Source: Duganella rivi
Lineage (GTDB): Bacteria; Pseudomonadota; Gammaproteobacteria; Burkholderiales; Burkholderiaceae_D
Direction of reading: 5' to 3'
NCBI RefSeq assembly: GCF_009857435.1
Contig: NZ_WWCK01000008.1
Location: 186,001-250,000 of the forward strand
DNA: 64,000 nt
The notes beneath the pieces were generated by a model. It was not told the origin of the DNA. It saw nothing but the letters and a program-made list of their open reading frames with translations, and did not search any database. The position numbers and the translations under genes were made by a program. How positions within the stretch are numbered: the stretch's first letter is position 1; every line of letters begins with the position of its first letter. This document shows, one piece after another, positions 1 to 8,231 of this stretch.

Positions 1-1
1 G

Positions 2-748
2 GTGCGGCAAGAGAAGCTGGCCTCGCTGGGCCGGCTGGTGGCGGGCGTGGCGCACGAGATCAACACCCCGCTCGGCATTTGCGTGACGGCCACCAGCCAC
101 CTGGTGGAAGAATTGAAGCTGACCCGCGAAGACCTCGCCAACGGCACGCTCGATGAGGACGGCTTGAACCAGTTCTTCGAAATCATCGATCAGTCGCTGA
201 AAATCATGACCACCAACACCCAGCGCGCGGCCGCCCTGGTGCGCAGCTTCAAGCAGGTGGCGGTCGATCAATCGTCGGACGATATCCGCAGCTTCAACCT
301 GCGCAAGTATCTGGACGAAGTGCTGCTGTCCTTGCAGCCCAAGCTCAAGGGCAAGCCGATCAACGTCGAGATCAATTGCGAAGACCAGATCAATATGGCC
401 AGCTTCCCGGGGGCGATTTCGCAGATCGTTACCAATATGGTGGTCAACTCGCTGGTGCACGGCTTTGAAGAGGGCCAGTCGGGCAAGATCAAGATCACTG
501 GCAAGGTGGATGGCGATTTTGTCGACTTCGAGTACAGCGACGACGGCGTCGGCATGGATAGCGGCACGCTGGCGCAACTGTTCGATCCCTTCTTCACCAC
601 CAAGCGCGGCTCGGGCGGTAGCGGCCTCGGCGCGCACATCCTGTACAACCTGGTGACCGGGGCGCTGGGCGGCACCGTCAAAGTGGCCAGCGCGCCGGGC
701 ATGGGCTTGCATTACAAGCTGCGCTTCCCCAAGGTCAAGCGCAAGTAA
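2..748 (+). CDS. Sensor histidine kinase, C-terminal part (5' end outside window)
   Basis: The reading frame is open to the first base, so this is the 3' part of a longer kinase. The visible 248 residues start at the phosphoacceptor helix, with H-box GRLVAGVAHEINTPL (His near residue 18). They continue into the ATP-binding HATPase_c domain: N-box around SQIVTNMVVNSLVHG, G1 box SDDGVGMD, F box LFDPFFTTK and G2 box GSGLGAHI. All catalytic boxes look intact, so ATP-dependent autophosphorylation on His and transfer to a receiver Asp is expected. No receiver domain follows in this chain. The HD-GYP response regulator 1.5 kb downstream is on the other strand and is only a possible partner. The sensory input domain is not visible. 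Confidence 0.93.
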   Translation: MRQEKLASLGRLVAGVAHEINTPLGICVTATSHLVEELKLTREDLANGTLDEDGLNQFFEIIDQSLKIMTTNTQRAAALVRSFKQVAVDQSSDDIRSFNLRKYLDEVLLSLQPKLKGKPINVEINCEDQINMASFPGAISQIVTNMVVNSLVHGFEEGQSGKIKITGKVDGDFVDFEYSDDGVGMDSGTLAQLFDPFFTTKRGSGGSGLGAHILYNLVTGALGGTVKVASAPGMGLHYKLRFPKVKRK

Positions 749-774
749 GTTTACCGAGGTAAGTTTAACGAAAC

Positions 775-808
775 GGCTGGTCTCGTCGCCTGTATGAAGT
801 GACCAGCC
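775..808 (+). terminator. Weak stem-loop after the histidine kinase
   Basis: Eight-base arms GGCTGGTC (775-782) and GACCAGCC (801-808) enclose an 18-base loop and are followed by only three T residues. The position, between the kinase stop and the next ATG at 825, would fit an intrinsic terminator or a 5' leader structure. The short T-run and long loop make either reading weak. Confidence 0.3.
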
Positions 809-824
809 TTTCGAGAGACTTACC

Positions 825-1364
825 ATGTTCTCCATACCACCCATCAGTTCCACGTATTCCAGCGACGCCTTCCAGGACTTGCTGGATAAGCAACTTGAGC
901 AGATCAAGAAGAACGCCGCCACCATCGACGGCCTGTCCGCGCGCATGGATCAGGACAAGAAAGCCCAGGCCCGCCAGCGCGTGGAAGAAATCAAGAAGGA
1001 AATCGAGGCGCTGCGCAAGATGCTGCTGCTGTATGGCGATTCGGACGCCAAGGCAGTGCTGCAGCAAATCAAGCAGTTGGCTAGCGAATTGAAACAGGCG
1101 GCCGGCGTGCTGAAGACCTCGTCGGAATCGGGCGTGCCCGATGTCACCACCACGCAGCCGGTGGACGGCTATGCGGCCTATGCGGAGCAGCAAGCGTCGG
1201 CGGATGCAGAAGCGGCGACCGCTGCCCCGGCGCCAATCGCCATCCCGGCGACGGATATGCAGCGCGCGAAGGATGACCAGCAGGTGGAATATGTCACCCA
1301 GTCGCTGAAGTCATTGAAAGCCATGACCGAGCGCATGGTGAAGAAGCACGAGGGCCGGCTGTAA
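825..1364 (+). CDS. Hypothetical coiled-coil protein
   Basis: A 179-residue protein without signal peptide or membrane segment. Residues about 20-95 are strongly heptad-like and charged (for example LDKQLEQIKKNAATIDGL and RVEEIKKEIEALRKML), predicting a coiled coil. The next part is Ala/Pro-rich (about 100-145), and the C-terminus ends in a basic helix, MTERMVKKHEGRL. A GAGAG stretch precedes the ATG at weak Shine-Dalgarno spacing. It lies 76 bases after the histidine kinase on the same strand and ends directly against the stop of the convergent gene at 1365 without a spacer. I do not recognise the family. A structural or scaffold role is only suggested by the coiled coil. Confidence 0.75.
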   Translation: MFSIPPISSTYSSDAFQDLLDKQLEQIKKNAATIDGLSARMDQDKKAQARQRVEEIKKEIEALRKMLLLYGDSDAKAVLQQIKQLASELKQAAGVLKTSSESGVPDVTTTQPVDGYAAYAEQQASADAEAATAAPAPIAIPATDMQRAKDDQQVEYVTQSLKSLKAMTERMVKKHEGRL

Positions 1365-2276
1365 TTACTTCCTGGCCTTGCTGATTTCGACTTCCCAGTC
1401 TACGCCCGAGTCTATCTTGTACTTTGCGGCGTAATTGCCTTGGCTGATGGCCACGGCCACATCGAGCAAGCTGTTGAGATACACCAGCGGCTTGCCCTTT
1501 GCCACACCGCCAAAAGTGTGTTCAAACGGCGCCATCACCTTGTTGACCTCCTTGCCCTTATGCAGGATGCGCACTTGCACCTTGTCGTGCAGGCCGATGC
1601 CCAGTTCGGCAAACAGCGCTTTTGGCACATTCGTCCAAATATTGCCGTACTTGATGTCCAGCACCGGGATGATGCCTCGGATGGTGTCGCCGTTGCGCAC
1701 CGCTTTTTGATACGGGATCTTGATCAAGGACTCGCTGGGCAGCAGCGGGCCTACTTGCTGGTAGCTGATTGCGCCCGAGGCCAGGCGCGCGCCCACGTAG
1801 GCGTACACGTCGCGGCCGTGGAAGGTGTAGGACTCGCCGGAGCCGGCCAGGCGATTGACGGATTCATCGATCTCGCGCAGCTCGGCCACGCCGTCGCGCT
1901 CGGCAATGAGGGTGAATTGGCCGTTGTTGGGGCCGACGAAGTAGCGGCCGGCCTTGGTTTTCAGTACCACCGACTTGCGCTCGGTGCCCACGCCCGGATC
2001 GATCACGGAGACGAACACCGTGCCTTCCGGCCAGTAGTTCGCGGTCTGGAACAGTCGGTAGCCGCCGACCCAGATGTCGTAGTCTGGAATCTCGTGAGTC
2101 AGGTCGGCCACAGTCAGGCTGGCGTCGACACCGTAGGCCACGCCGCGCATGGCGGAGACGGCGCCGTCGGCGGTGCCGAAGTCGGTTTGCAGCACCAGTG
2201 CGTTTTTAGCGGCGAAAGCCGGCGCGACCAGCGCGGCTCCCAGGAATAGGGCGGCGAACAGGGCGCGTGCGTGCAT
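1365..2276 (-). CDS. Exported SAM hydroxide adenosyltransferase-like protein (DUF62 family)
   Basis: The 303-residue protein belongs to the SAM-dependent chlorinase/fluorinase/hydroxide adenosyltransferase family. Members cleave S-adenosylmethionine to adenosine and methionine using water (or halide in rare members). Family signatures are present: LQTDFG near residue 31, a DPGVGTER segment carrying the expected Arg, VGPNNGQFT, and YTFHGRDVYA with the expected His, so the Asp-Arg-His set appears complete. It is odd that the protein begins with a typical signal peptide (LFAALFLGAALVAPAFA), which would place a SAM-using enzyme outside the cytoplasm. The gene lies 7 bases after the HD-GYP regulator on the same strand and is probably cotranscribed with it. 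Family membership is secure; substrate and location are inferred. Confidence 0.88.
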   Translation of the reverse strand: MHARALFAALFLGAALVAPAFAAKNALVLQTDFGTADGAVSAMRGVAYGVDASLTVADLTHEIPDYDIWVGGYRLFQTANYWPEGTVFVSVIDPGVGTERKSVVLKTKAGRYFVGPNNGQFTLIAERDGVAELREIDESVNRLAGSGESYTFHGRDVYAYVGARLASGAISYQQVGPLLPSESLIKIPYQKAVRNGDTIRGIIPVLDIKYGNIWTNVPKALFAELGIGLHDKVQVRILHKGKEVNKVMAPFEHTFGGVAKGKPLVYLNSLLDVAVAISQGNYAAKYKIDSGVDWEVEISKARK

Positions 2277-2283
2277 GGCGGAG

Positions 2284-3789
2284 TTAGTCCGGTAGGCGTT
2301 CGTTGATGGCTTGGGCTTTGTCGATGTTCTTGATCAGCAGGTCGACGTAGAACGGGTCGAGGTGGTGGCCCGACACTTCGCGCAGGTGTTCGATCACCTT
2401 GGCGATCGGCCACGCTTCCTTGTAGCAGCGCTTATGCATCAGCGCGTCGAACACGTCGGCCACGGCGACGATGCGCGCGTACAGGTGGATGTTCTCGCCC
2501 TTCAAGCCTTGCGGGTAGCCGCTGCCGTCGTATTTCTCGTGGTGCTGGTGGGCGATCACGGCCGCTGCTTTCAGGATCGGGCGCTGCGAGCCGTCGAGGA
2601 TGGACAGGCCGACGGCCGGGTGCTGCTTCATGATTTCCCATTCGGCCGGATCGAGCTTGCCCGGCTTCAGCAGCACTGCGTCCGGGGTGGCGATCTTGCC
2701 GATGTCGTGCATCGGCGCGGCGTGGCGCAGCACCGCCACTTCGTCTTCCGGCAGGCCGGCCTCGTGCGCCAGCAGGTGGCACACTTCCGACATGCGGCGC
2801 ACGTGGTTGCCCGCTTCGTTGGAGCGCGATTCGACCACGTCGCCCAAGCGCATGATCAGCTCGGCCTGGGTGTCGGTGATTTCCTGATTCAGCAAGATGT
2901 TGTCGAAGGCGATGGCCACGCCGGAGCAGAACACTTCCAGCAGCTTGGTGTCGATCTCGGAGATTTCTTCCACGCCCTTGAGGATCAGCACCGACGCCTT
3001 GCCGCTGCTGTTGGGGAAGTAGCCGATGTAAGTGTCGCCCTGCACGCGCGAGATTTTGTTGCTCTTGGCTTGGTCGAGCTGGGCCAGCACATCGTCCGAC
3101 AGCAGGGTGCCGTCTTCATCGCCGATCTTGGCGAGGATTTCGTAATCGTTCTCGCCGCTGATGGCGGTAGCGCCGCGCAAGCGCAGCAGCATGCTGTGCT
3201 CAAGGCGCAGCAGCGCCACCACTTGCTGCAGCAGGCCGTTGGCGAAGTCTTTCAGGTTGCGCTGGCGGAAAATGTGCGAGGAGGCGGCAATCACACGCTC
3301 CAGGCCTTCGCGGTAATTGGCTTGCGCGCGGTGCGCTTCTTCCACCTTCATGATGTCGCGGTAGGCGCGCAGCGCGGCGAAAGTGGTGGTGAACAGCTTG
3401 GTGCGGTCGAGCTCGGTCTTTTCCTTGTAATCGTTAATGTCGTAATTAACAATCACTCGCTCTTCCGGGGCTTGTCCAGGCTGGCCGGTACGCAGCACGA
3501 TGCGGGTGAACTGGTTGTCGAGGTCTTCGCGCATCCAGCGCGCGACTTCTAGGCCGCTGTCTTCCTTTTCCATCACCACGTCGAGGAACACCAGCGCGAT
3601 ATCGGTCTCGCGCGACAGCACTTCCTTGGCTTCGGCGCCGCTATACGCGTGCAGGAAAGTCAGGGCGCGGCCGTCGAGGCGGAAGCGGCTCAGCGTCAGC
3701 TTGGTGATGTCATGAATGTCCGGTTCGTCGTCGACCAACAGAACTTTCCATGGTGCTAACTTGGGCGAAGCAGAAGACAAAAAAGACAT
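2284..3789 (-). CDS. Response regulator with HD-GYP c-di-GMP phosphodiesterase domain
   Basis: A 501-residue cytoplasmic protein with three parts. An N-terminal receiver (residues about 14-135) has phosphoacceptor Asp70 in LVFLDVVM and an acidic pair in VDDEPD. A middle region (about 150-305) resembles DUF3369, which is typical of this architecture. The C-terminal HD-GYP domain (about 310-495) carries the metal-binding HDIGK at 361-365, HQHHEKYDGSGYP around 414-426 and a DVFDAL segment. HD-GYP proteins hydrolyse c-di-GMP to pGpG or GMP, and here phosphorylation of the receiver probably gates the activity. All metal ligands that I can check are present. The exported SAM-hydrolase-like gene follows 7 bases later. 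The cognate kinase is unknown; the partial kinase at the window start is a candidate by proximity only. Confidence 0.95.
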   Translation of the reverse strand: MSFLSSASPKLAPWKVLLVDDEPDIHDITKLTLSRFRLDGRALTFLHAYSGAEAKEVLSRETDIALVFLDVVMEKEDSGLEVARWMREDLDNQFTRIVLRTGQPGQAPEERVIVNYDINDYKEKTELDRTKLFTTTFAALRAYRDIMKVEEAHRAQANYREGLERVIAASSHIFRQRNLKDFANGLLQQVVALLRLEHSMLLRLRGATAISGENDYEILAKIGDEDGTLLSDDVLAQLDQAKSNKISRVQGDTYIGYFPNSSGKASVLILKGVEEISEIDTKLLEVFCSGVAIAFDNILLNQEITDTQAELIMRLGDVVESRSNEAGNHVRRMSEVCHLLAHEAGLPEDEVAVLRHAAPMHDIGKIATPDAVLLKPGKLDPAEWEIMKQHPAVGLSILDGSQRPILKAAAVIAHQHHEKYDGSGYPQGLKGENIHLYARIVAVADVFDALMHKRCYKEAWPIAKVIEHLREVSGHHLDPFYVDLLIKNIDKAQAINERLPD

Positions 3790-3859
3790 ATGAACGAGTT
3801 CCGCAAAATGACACGACAGAGATGAATTTTCCGATTGTAGTCTGACCCACAGCCATTAA

Positions 3860-3884
3860 CAACAGGCAATAAATGTTCCTGTTG
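3860..3884. promoter_or_regulatory. Inverted repeat upstream of the HD-GYP gene
   Basis: Perfect 7-base arms CAACAGG (3860-3866) and CCTGTTG (3878-3884) are separated by 11 bases. They lie 70-95 bases upstream of the HD-GYP start in an AT-rich, 265-base intergenic region (3790-4054). The size and spacing suit a dimeric regulator site. No regulator can be named, and the rest of the interval shows no gene. Confidence 0.3.
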
Positions 3885-4054
3885 CTGTGCACAACACTTA
3901 TTGGGAATTATTGTACGTCGCGGTAATTTTCGACGGCGCGGCGTTAGTCTTCTGTAACGCTTATGTGCGCTCACAACAATACTTCGTTTTTGGCAATATT
4001 GCTATCGAAAAACAAAGATTTTTGTAAATATGGTTCACCCCTGTGGCTATCGCA

Positions 4055-6418
4055 TCAGGGTGGTTTGAGCGGGGCATCGCATTGGTGACCGGTGAGTGCA
4101 TTGTTCTCATAAGTGCGTACCACTACATTAGCGCAACCGAACGCCTTTGCCGTGGCCAGAAAGTAAATCTGTTGTGCGAAGCGTGCCTTGTCGGGAACGA
4201 AGGAGCGGGCGCTACCGCCGTCATCGTAGATATTCACGGCATAGCCGACCGCTAATGCATCTGGCTCGCCTGCCAGCTCTTTTTCAATTGTTCTTGTCCA
4301 TGTCATCATGCATACCGGATGATCCCGCAACCGCATCCTGCCATCGGACATCTCGATCAGGTTTTCCGCCATGTCGACAGTTGCCAGTAGATCGGCGTCG
4401 TTGAAAAATCCACTGGCGACGTGGGACAACGGCTTCCCCAGCGGGTTCAAGCGTGCCTGGATCGCGGGCAAATTGCGGATCATATTGCGTACATGCGGCG
4501 GAAAGGTTTTAGCGATGTCCTCGGTACGCACTTTGCAGAAAGCGTCTTTTTCCCCTTGCAGCGCGCGTAACAGCATGGTGATAGCCAGCCGTTCAGCCGA
4601 GCTTAGCCCCGCTTCCTCCCCTGGGAGCGTGCTGCCCTTGTTACCGGTCCACGAGCGCGGTTCGCGCAGCGGCAGGGCAACACGCGTGAGCTTGGTTCCG
4701 GTTCCGGCGTAAATCAGCGTGCCCTGGGTGGTTGCCATTTCAAGCATGGCGAACGTGGGTTGCATAAACGGGTTGCCGGGGGCCGCGCGTTTCCATGCCA
4801 GTAGGGGGGCGGGCAAGAATTCATCGGCTAGGGCAATGGTTCGGCCCGAGTTGAAAAAACTCGCTTCAACAGACCGTTGCATCCACTCGAACGAGCGCTG
4901 TCCGGCCAGTTGTGGATTGACAGCGGGGTAAGACTTAAAGCGCTCGTAGGTCGGAACCGCCAGCACAATGGTGCCGCCGGCGACGCCAAGCAAGTTCAAA
5001 CTCGTGTTGCTGTAGCGAATATCGGCGTGGGAGAACCAGGAGTTCATGGGATGGGTGTGAAACGTGCCAAGCGGCGACAAGGGCTGGTTCGCCGGGGCCG
5101 CTCGAATTGCCGCGTCCAGCTGGATCAAATTGCGCGACGCTCGCTTTTCCAGCCCCTTGGTCATCGGTAACAAGCGCTCGCGGCTCGGGTCGGCCACCAG
5201 CCAACTGCTGTACTCGCGATTTTCCCGCACTGATTTTTCGGTGATCGCGTGTATGCTATCGACCATCTCCGAGGGCAAAATGATTTCGTCGGGAGCCTCA
5301 CCGGCATCAGCCAACTGGCGCCCCTCGCGGGTGCGTTGCGCCAACACGGAAAATGGTATTTGTTTTGGCGGATTGCGCCACACCGGATCGCGCAGCGCAA
5401 CGTCCATCAATATGTAAGGCTGTTCCAGCAGGCCCCATGCCTCCGTATCAGGCTTGATTTTGCTGCCAGAGGTCATTGCCCGCAGTAAGCCATGCCGATC
5501 AAATAACCAAATGCCCGGTGCATCATAGCCAACGGGCGGGTAAGCTTCCAGGCCCTCGACTGCCCATACGGCCCGACCAGGATAGCGCGCGCGCAGCATT
5601 TGTAAATCGCGCAGCGCGCTCGCATCGTCCTGGTGGCGAAACAAAATCACCAGCTGCGTGTCATGGTGATCGGTGGCAGTAGGCCGGAACGAGCGCATCC
5701 CCTTGTGCAAATTGTCCAGCAAGTTTTCGCAGGCGGCGCAATTGCTCCGCCACTCGACGGCAATCGCCGGGCGTCCGTCCATCACCCTGCGCAACGGGGT
5801 AGCCGGCACGCGCACATATTTGCCGCTAGCGTCAGTGATCAGGTTCCTCACTTGGAGGCGCATCAGGTCGGGAGCGGTAAATTCCAGGATTGGTTGTAAC
5901 ATCGCGGAAACGCTCTCGAAGCCGTTACTGTCACCCACTGCCGGCATCGAACTGGCCAACGTCGGCGCAGCTCCGCGCGACCACATGTCGCAGTGATCGT
6001 CGCGCGCTGAGGCGAACGAGGGCTGCGGCCAATCGGGAACGCTGGCGGTAGGGGTGACGCAGGCTAGCGATATTTGCGCCGCCATGCAGCGCAGCGATAC
6101 GCTGCCATCAGCGTGATCAACGGTGACCGCTTTTACATCGCGCGACAGGAGTATTCCCGGCGGACAGAGCATTTTTGCTTCGACTTCGAATGCGCTGCTT
6201 TTGCCGATGCACTGCCATTGACGGCTTTCCTTTACAAATCCGGCCCGGTGCGCCTCTCCGCCGGTTTGACGAAACACCATGCAAGCGGCGTTCATTTCTG
6301 CAGCTGTGGGATCATGCTGCACGGCGTAATAGACCGGGTCGACCGCAGCCGCGGCGGCGGCCTGGAACCACCATACCAGAAATAGTAAAAAAGAGTCTAA
6401 CTTTCGGGGTCTGAGCAT
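4055..6418 (-). CDS. Exported thioredoxin-fold / JAMM-like metalloprotease fusion
   Basis: A 787-residue protein starting at the ATG at 6416-6418, which puts a hydrophobic signal segment (LLFLVWWFQAAAAAAV) at the N-terminus; an upstream extension of the frame would bury it. Residues about 215-325 look like a thioredoxin fold: VEWRSNCAACENLL gives CAAC at 227-230, and a later DAPGIWLFDRHGLL resembles the cis-Pro/strand region. Residues about 395-520 contain a JAMM/MPN-type metal site: GTFHTHP (His454, His456) and SHAD (Ser463, Asp466), with a possible catalytic Glu402. The spacing between the second His and the Ser is six residues, one shorter than the usual seven. The C-terminal 250 residues are unrecognised. 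It is divergent from a LysR gene. Function is unknown; a periplasmic redox-linked isopeptidase or peptidase is an inference. Confidence 0.75.
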   Translation of the reverse strand: MLRPRKLDSFLLFLVWWFQAAAAAAVDPVYYAVQHDPTAAEMNAACMVFRQTGGEAHRAGFVKESRQWQCIGKSSAFEVEAKMLCPPGILLSRDVKAVTVDHADGSVSLRCMAAQISLACVTPTASVPDWPQPSFASARDDHCDMWSRGAAPTLASSMPAVGDSNGFESVSAMLQPILEFTAPDLMRLQVRNLITDASGKYVRVPATPLRRVMDGRPAIAVEWRSNCAACENLLDNLHKGMRSFRPTATDHHDTQLVILFRHQDDASALRDLQMLRARYPGRAVWAVEGLEAYPPVGYDAPGIWLFDRHGLLRAMTSGSKIKPDTEAWGLLEQPYILMDVALRDPVWRNPPKQIPFSVLAQRTREGRQLADAGEAPDEIILPSEMVDSIHAITEKSVRENREYSSWLVADPSRERLLPMTKGLEKRASRNLIQLDAAIRAAPANQPLSPLGTFHTHPMNSWFSHADIRYSNTSLNLLGVAGGTIVLAVPTYERFKSYPAVNPQLAGQRSFEWMQRSVEASFFNSGRTIALADEFLPAPLLAWKRAAPGNPFMQPTFAMLEMATTQGTLIYAGTGTKLTRVALPLREPRSWTGNKGSTLPGEEAGLSSAERLAITMLLRALQGEKDAFCKVRTEDIAKTFPPHVRNMIRNLPAIQARLNPLGKPLSHVASGFFNDADLLATVDMAENLIEMSDGRMRLRDHPVCMMTWTRTIEKELAGEPDALAVGYAVNIYDDGGSARSFVPDKARFAQQIYFLATAKAFGCANVVVRTYENNALTGHQCDAPLKPP

Positions 6419-6522
6419 ACGCGCGCTTTCGAGGTATTTTGACAAGTATAAAGCGCCCGGTTCCTGGCGAGCATAGCCCCAATAAGATTTACAATGAGAT
6501 ATCACCATTTCGCGAGGCGCTT

Positions 6523-7446
6523 ATGCTGTCCGAGGAAGAACTGGCTTTGATCGAGGCGATCCGCGAGTGCGGCAGCTTGTCGCGGGCGGCGACGCGGCTG
6601 GGCAAGGCGCCGTCGACGGTGTCGTACAGCGCGCGCCAGCTGGAGGAGCGCTTCGACGCGCTGCTGTTCGACCGGCGCCGCTACCGGCTGGAACTGACCC
6701 CGGCCGGCCGCGTGCTGGCCGAGGAGGCGGCGCGCATGATGCAGGAGTCTTGCCGCACCACGCAGCGGATCCGGCAAATCGCCAGCGGCTGGGAAGAGCG
6801 GCTGTGCATCGTCAGCGACGAACTGTTCGAGTTTGAAATCCTCGCGCCGCTGATTGCCGATTTCGACCAGCTGCAATCGGGCGTGTCGCTGCGGCTGACC
6901 ACCGAGGTGCTGGGCGGCACCTGGGAAGCGCTGCGCACCGGCCGCGCCGGTTTGATCATCGGCGCCACCAACGAGCCGCCCGCCATTCAAGGCTTGCGCT
7001 GGTTCGAGCTGGGGCAGCTGGAGTGGGTGTTTGCGGTGTCGGCGCGCCACCCGCTGGCGCATGTGTGTGGCCCCTTGAGCCGCGAAACCATCCAGCAGCA
7101 CCGCGCCGTGGTGGTGGCCGATTCCTCGCGCGAAGGGCAGGGCCGCGCTTACGGCATGCTGAATGGCCAGCCGGTGCTGGCGGTGGCCAGCATGCACGCC
7201 AAGATTCATGCCCAAAGTATCGGCCTTGGCGTCGGCTGGCTGCCGCGCAAGCGGGTGGCCAGCCTGCTGGCGCGCGGCGAACTGGTGGAGAAAAAAACCG
7301 TCGACCAGCGCGAGCCCAATGTCATGTACGTGGCTTGGCGCGGCGATCTAGAAGGCCGCGCGCTGTCGTGGTGGCTGCAACGCTTGCGAGAGCCGCGACT
7401 GGCTGCGGCGCTGCTTGCCGGTCGGGACGTGGGCATGCGCGATTGA
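6523..7446 (+). CDS. LysR-family transcriptional regulator
   Basis: A 307-residue LysR-type regulator. The winged helix-turn-helix (residues about 1-60) contains SLSRAATRLGKAPSTVSYSA. The rest is the LysR substrate-binding domain, which senses an unknown co-inducer. The start at 6523 is chosen because GAGGCG sits five bases upstream and the wHTH then begins at the usual distance from the N-terminus; a longer frame exists but adds unrelated residues. The gene is divergent from the exported thioredoxin-JAMM gene, its likeliest target, with about 100 bases between the starts. Its last 125 bases overlap the 3' end of the convergent binding-protein gene. Confidence 0.93.
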   Translation: MLSEEELALIEAIRECGSLSRAATRLGKAPSTVSYSARQLEERFDALLFDRRRYRLELTPAGRVLAEEAARMMQESCRTTQRIRQIASGWEERLCIVSDELFEFEILAPLIADFDQLQSGVSLRLTTEVLGGTWEALRTGRAGLIIGATNEPPAIQGLRWFELGQLEWVFAVSARHPLAHVCGPLSRETIQQHRAVVVADSSREGQGRAYGMLNGQPVLAVASMHAKIHAQSIGLGVGWLPRKRVASLLARGELVEKKTVDQREPNVMYVAWRGDLEGRALSWWLQRLREPRLAAALLAGRDVGMRD

Positions 7447-8227
7447 GCTCGCCGCAGCTGGCGTAGCTGCGCTGCTGGCCGTAGTTTTGCGCGATGCGGT
7501 CAAAGGCGCCGTTGTCGTGCAGGGCGTTGCAGGCGTTCTGCCATTTCTGCGCTTCGTGGTCCGCCATACCGCGCGGCGCGGCCAGATATTGACTGACCGT
7601 CTGCACACCCGGGCCGATGCGCAAGTCTTCCACTTTGCCACCGATGCCGCGCTGTTCAAACTGGGCGATGCTGCGCGCCGTGAGCCAGGCATCGATGCGG
7701 CCGCTGGCCAGCTTGCGCGCGTTGCTGGCAGCCGAGCTCACGGTTTCAATTTTTTGCAGGCCGGCATGGCGTGCCGCCGATTCCGCCGGGCCGCCCAGCA
7801 GCACGCCGACGCGCAAGTGGCGGGCCGCTGCCAGCGAGTTGATGTCATGCGTGGCGCCGGCGCGGGTGACCAGTACCAGCTGGTCGTCGGCCAGCTTGCA
7901 TAGCCAGCGGTAGCGGTGCTCTGTTTCAGCGAAGCGGGCCAGTGTGGCCAGCGCCTCGGGTTCGGTTTCCAGCATCACTTGGGCGCGGCGCAGCGGCACT
8001 GGACGGATCAGGTAATCGCCGCCCATGCGGGCACGCAGCGCCGCCAGCATGTCGTACAGCAGGCCGCGATAGCTGCCTTGCTCGTGGTAGGCAAACGGCG
8101 CCACGCCGTTGACGTAGATGTGCACCGGGCCGGACTGGCCGGGCGCTGCCGCGTGGGCCGCGCCGCCTGCCAGTAGCAGCAAGCCCATCGTGCCCAGCAG
8201 CGGCATCATCCATTGGTGGCTGTCCAT
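7322..8227 (-). CDS. Periplasmic solute-binding protein (SBP_bac_3-like)
   Basis: A 301-residue exported protein with signal peptide MPLLGTMGLLLLAGGAAHA, followed by an extracellular solute-binding family 3-like fold: an early VNGVAPFAYHEQGSYRGL, then LLYDMLAALRARMG and a hinge/second-lobe region with LASGRIDAWLTARS. This family binds small polar ligands such as amino acids. The start codon lies 4 bases after the stop of the upstream chemoreceptor gene, so the two are almost certainly translationally coupled. There is no permease nearby, which favours a role in chemosensing over transport. The C-terminal 40 residues, rich in Arg and Ala, are encoded antisense to the LysR gene and do not look like part of the fold; they may reflect loss of an earlier stop codon. 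Confidence 0.82.
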   Translation of the reverse strand: MDSHQWMMPLLGTMGLLLLAGGAAHAAAPGQSGPVHIYVNGVAPFAYHEQGSYRGLLYDMLAALRARMGGDYLIRPVPLRRAQVMLETEPEALATLARFAETEHRYRWLCKLADDQLVLVTRAGATHDINSLAAARHLRVGVLLGGPAESAARHAGLQKIETVSSAASNARKLASGRIDAWLTARSIAQFEQRGIGGKVEDLRIGPGVQTVSQYLAAPRGMADHEAQKWQNACNALHDNGAFDRIAQNYGQQRSYASCGELNRACPRPDRQAAPQPVAALASVAATTTARGLLDRRAKPRT

Positions 8228-8231
8228 GGCG

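Noticed and set aside
2311..3552. Long antisense ORF opposite the HD-GYP regulator
   Set aside because: High-GC third-position bias opens the complementary frame; its composition (Val/Ala/His/Gln/Arg-rich) is that of a shadow and no ribosome site is present. The same holds for 8118-9818, 13553-15448, 17530-18924, 21447-22511, 27333-29594, 34804-37014 and 60546-62075.
3863..3881. Sigma-54-like GG-N10-GC on the minus strand upstream of the HD-GYP gene
   Set aside because: The -24 element reads AGGA instead of TGGC and the match lies within an inverted repeat that explains it equally well.
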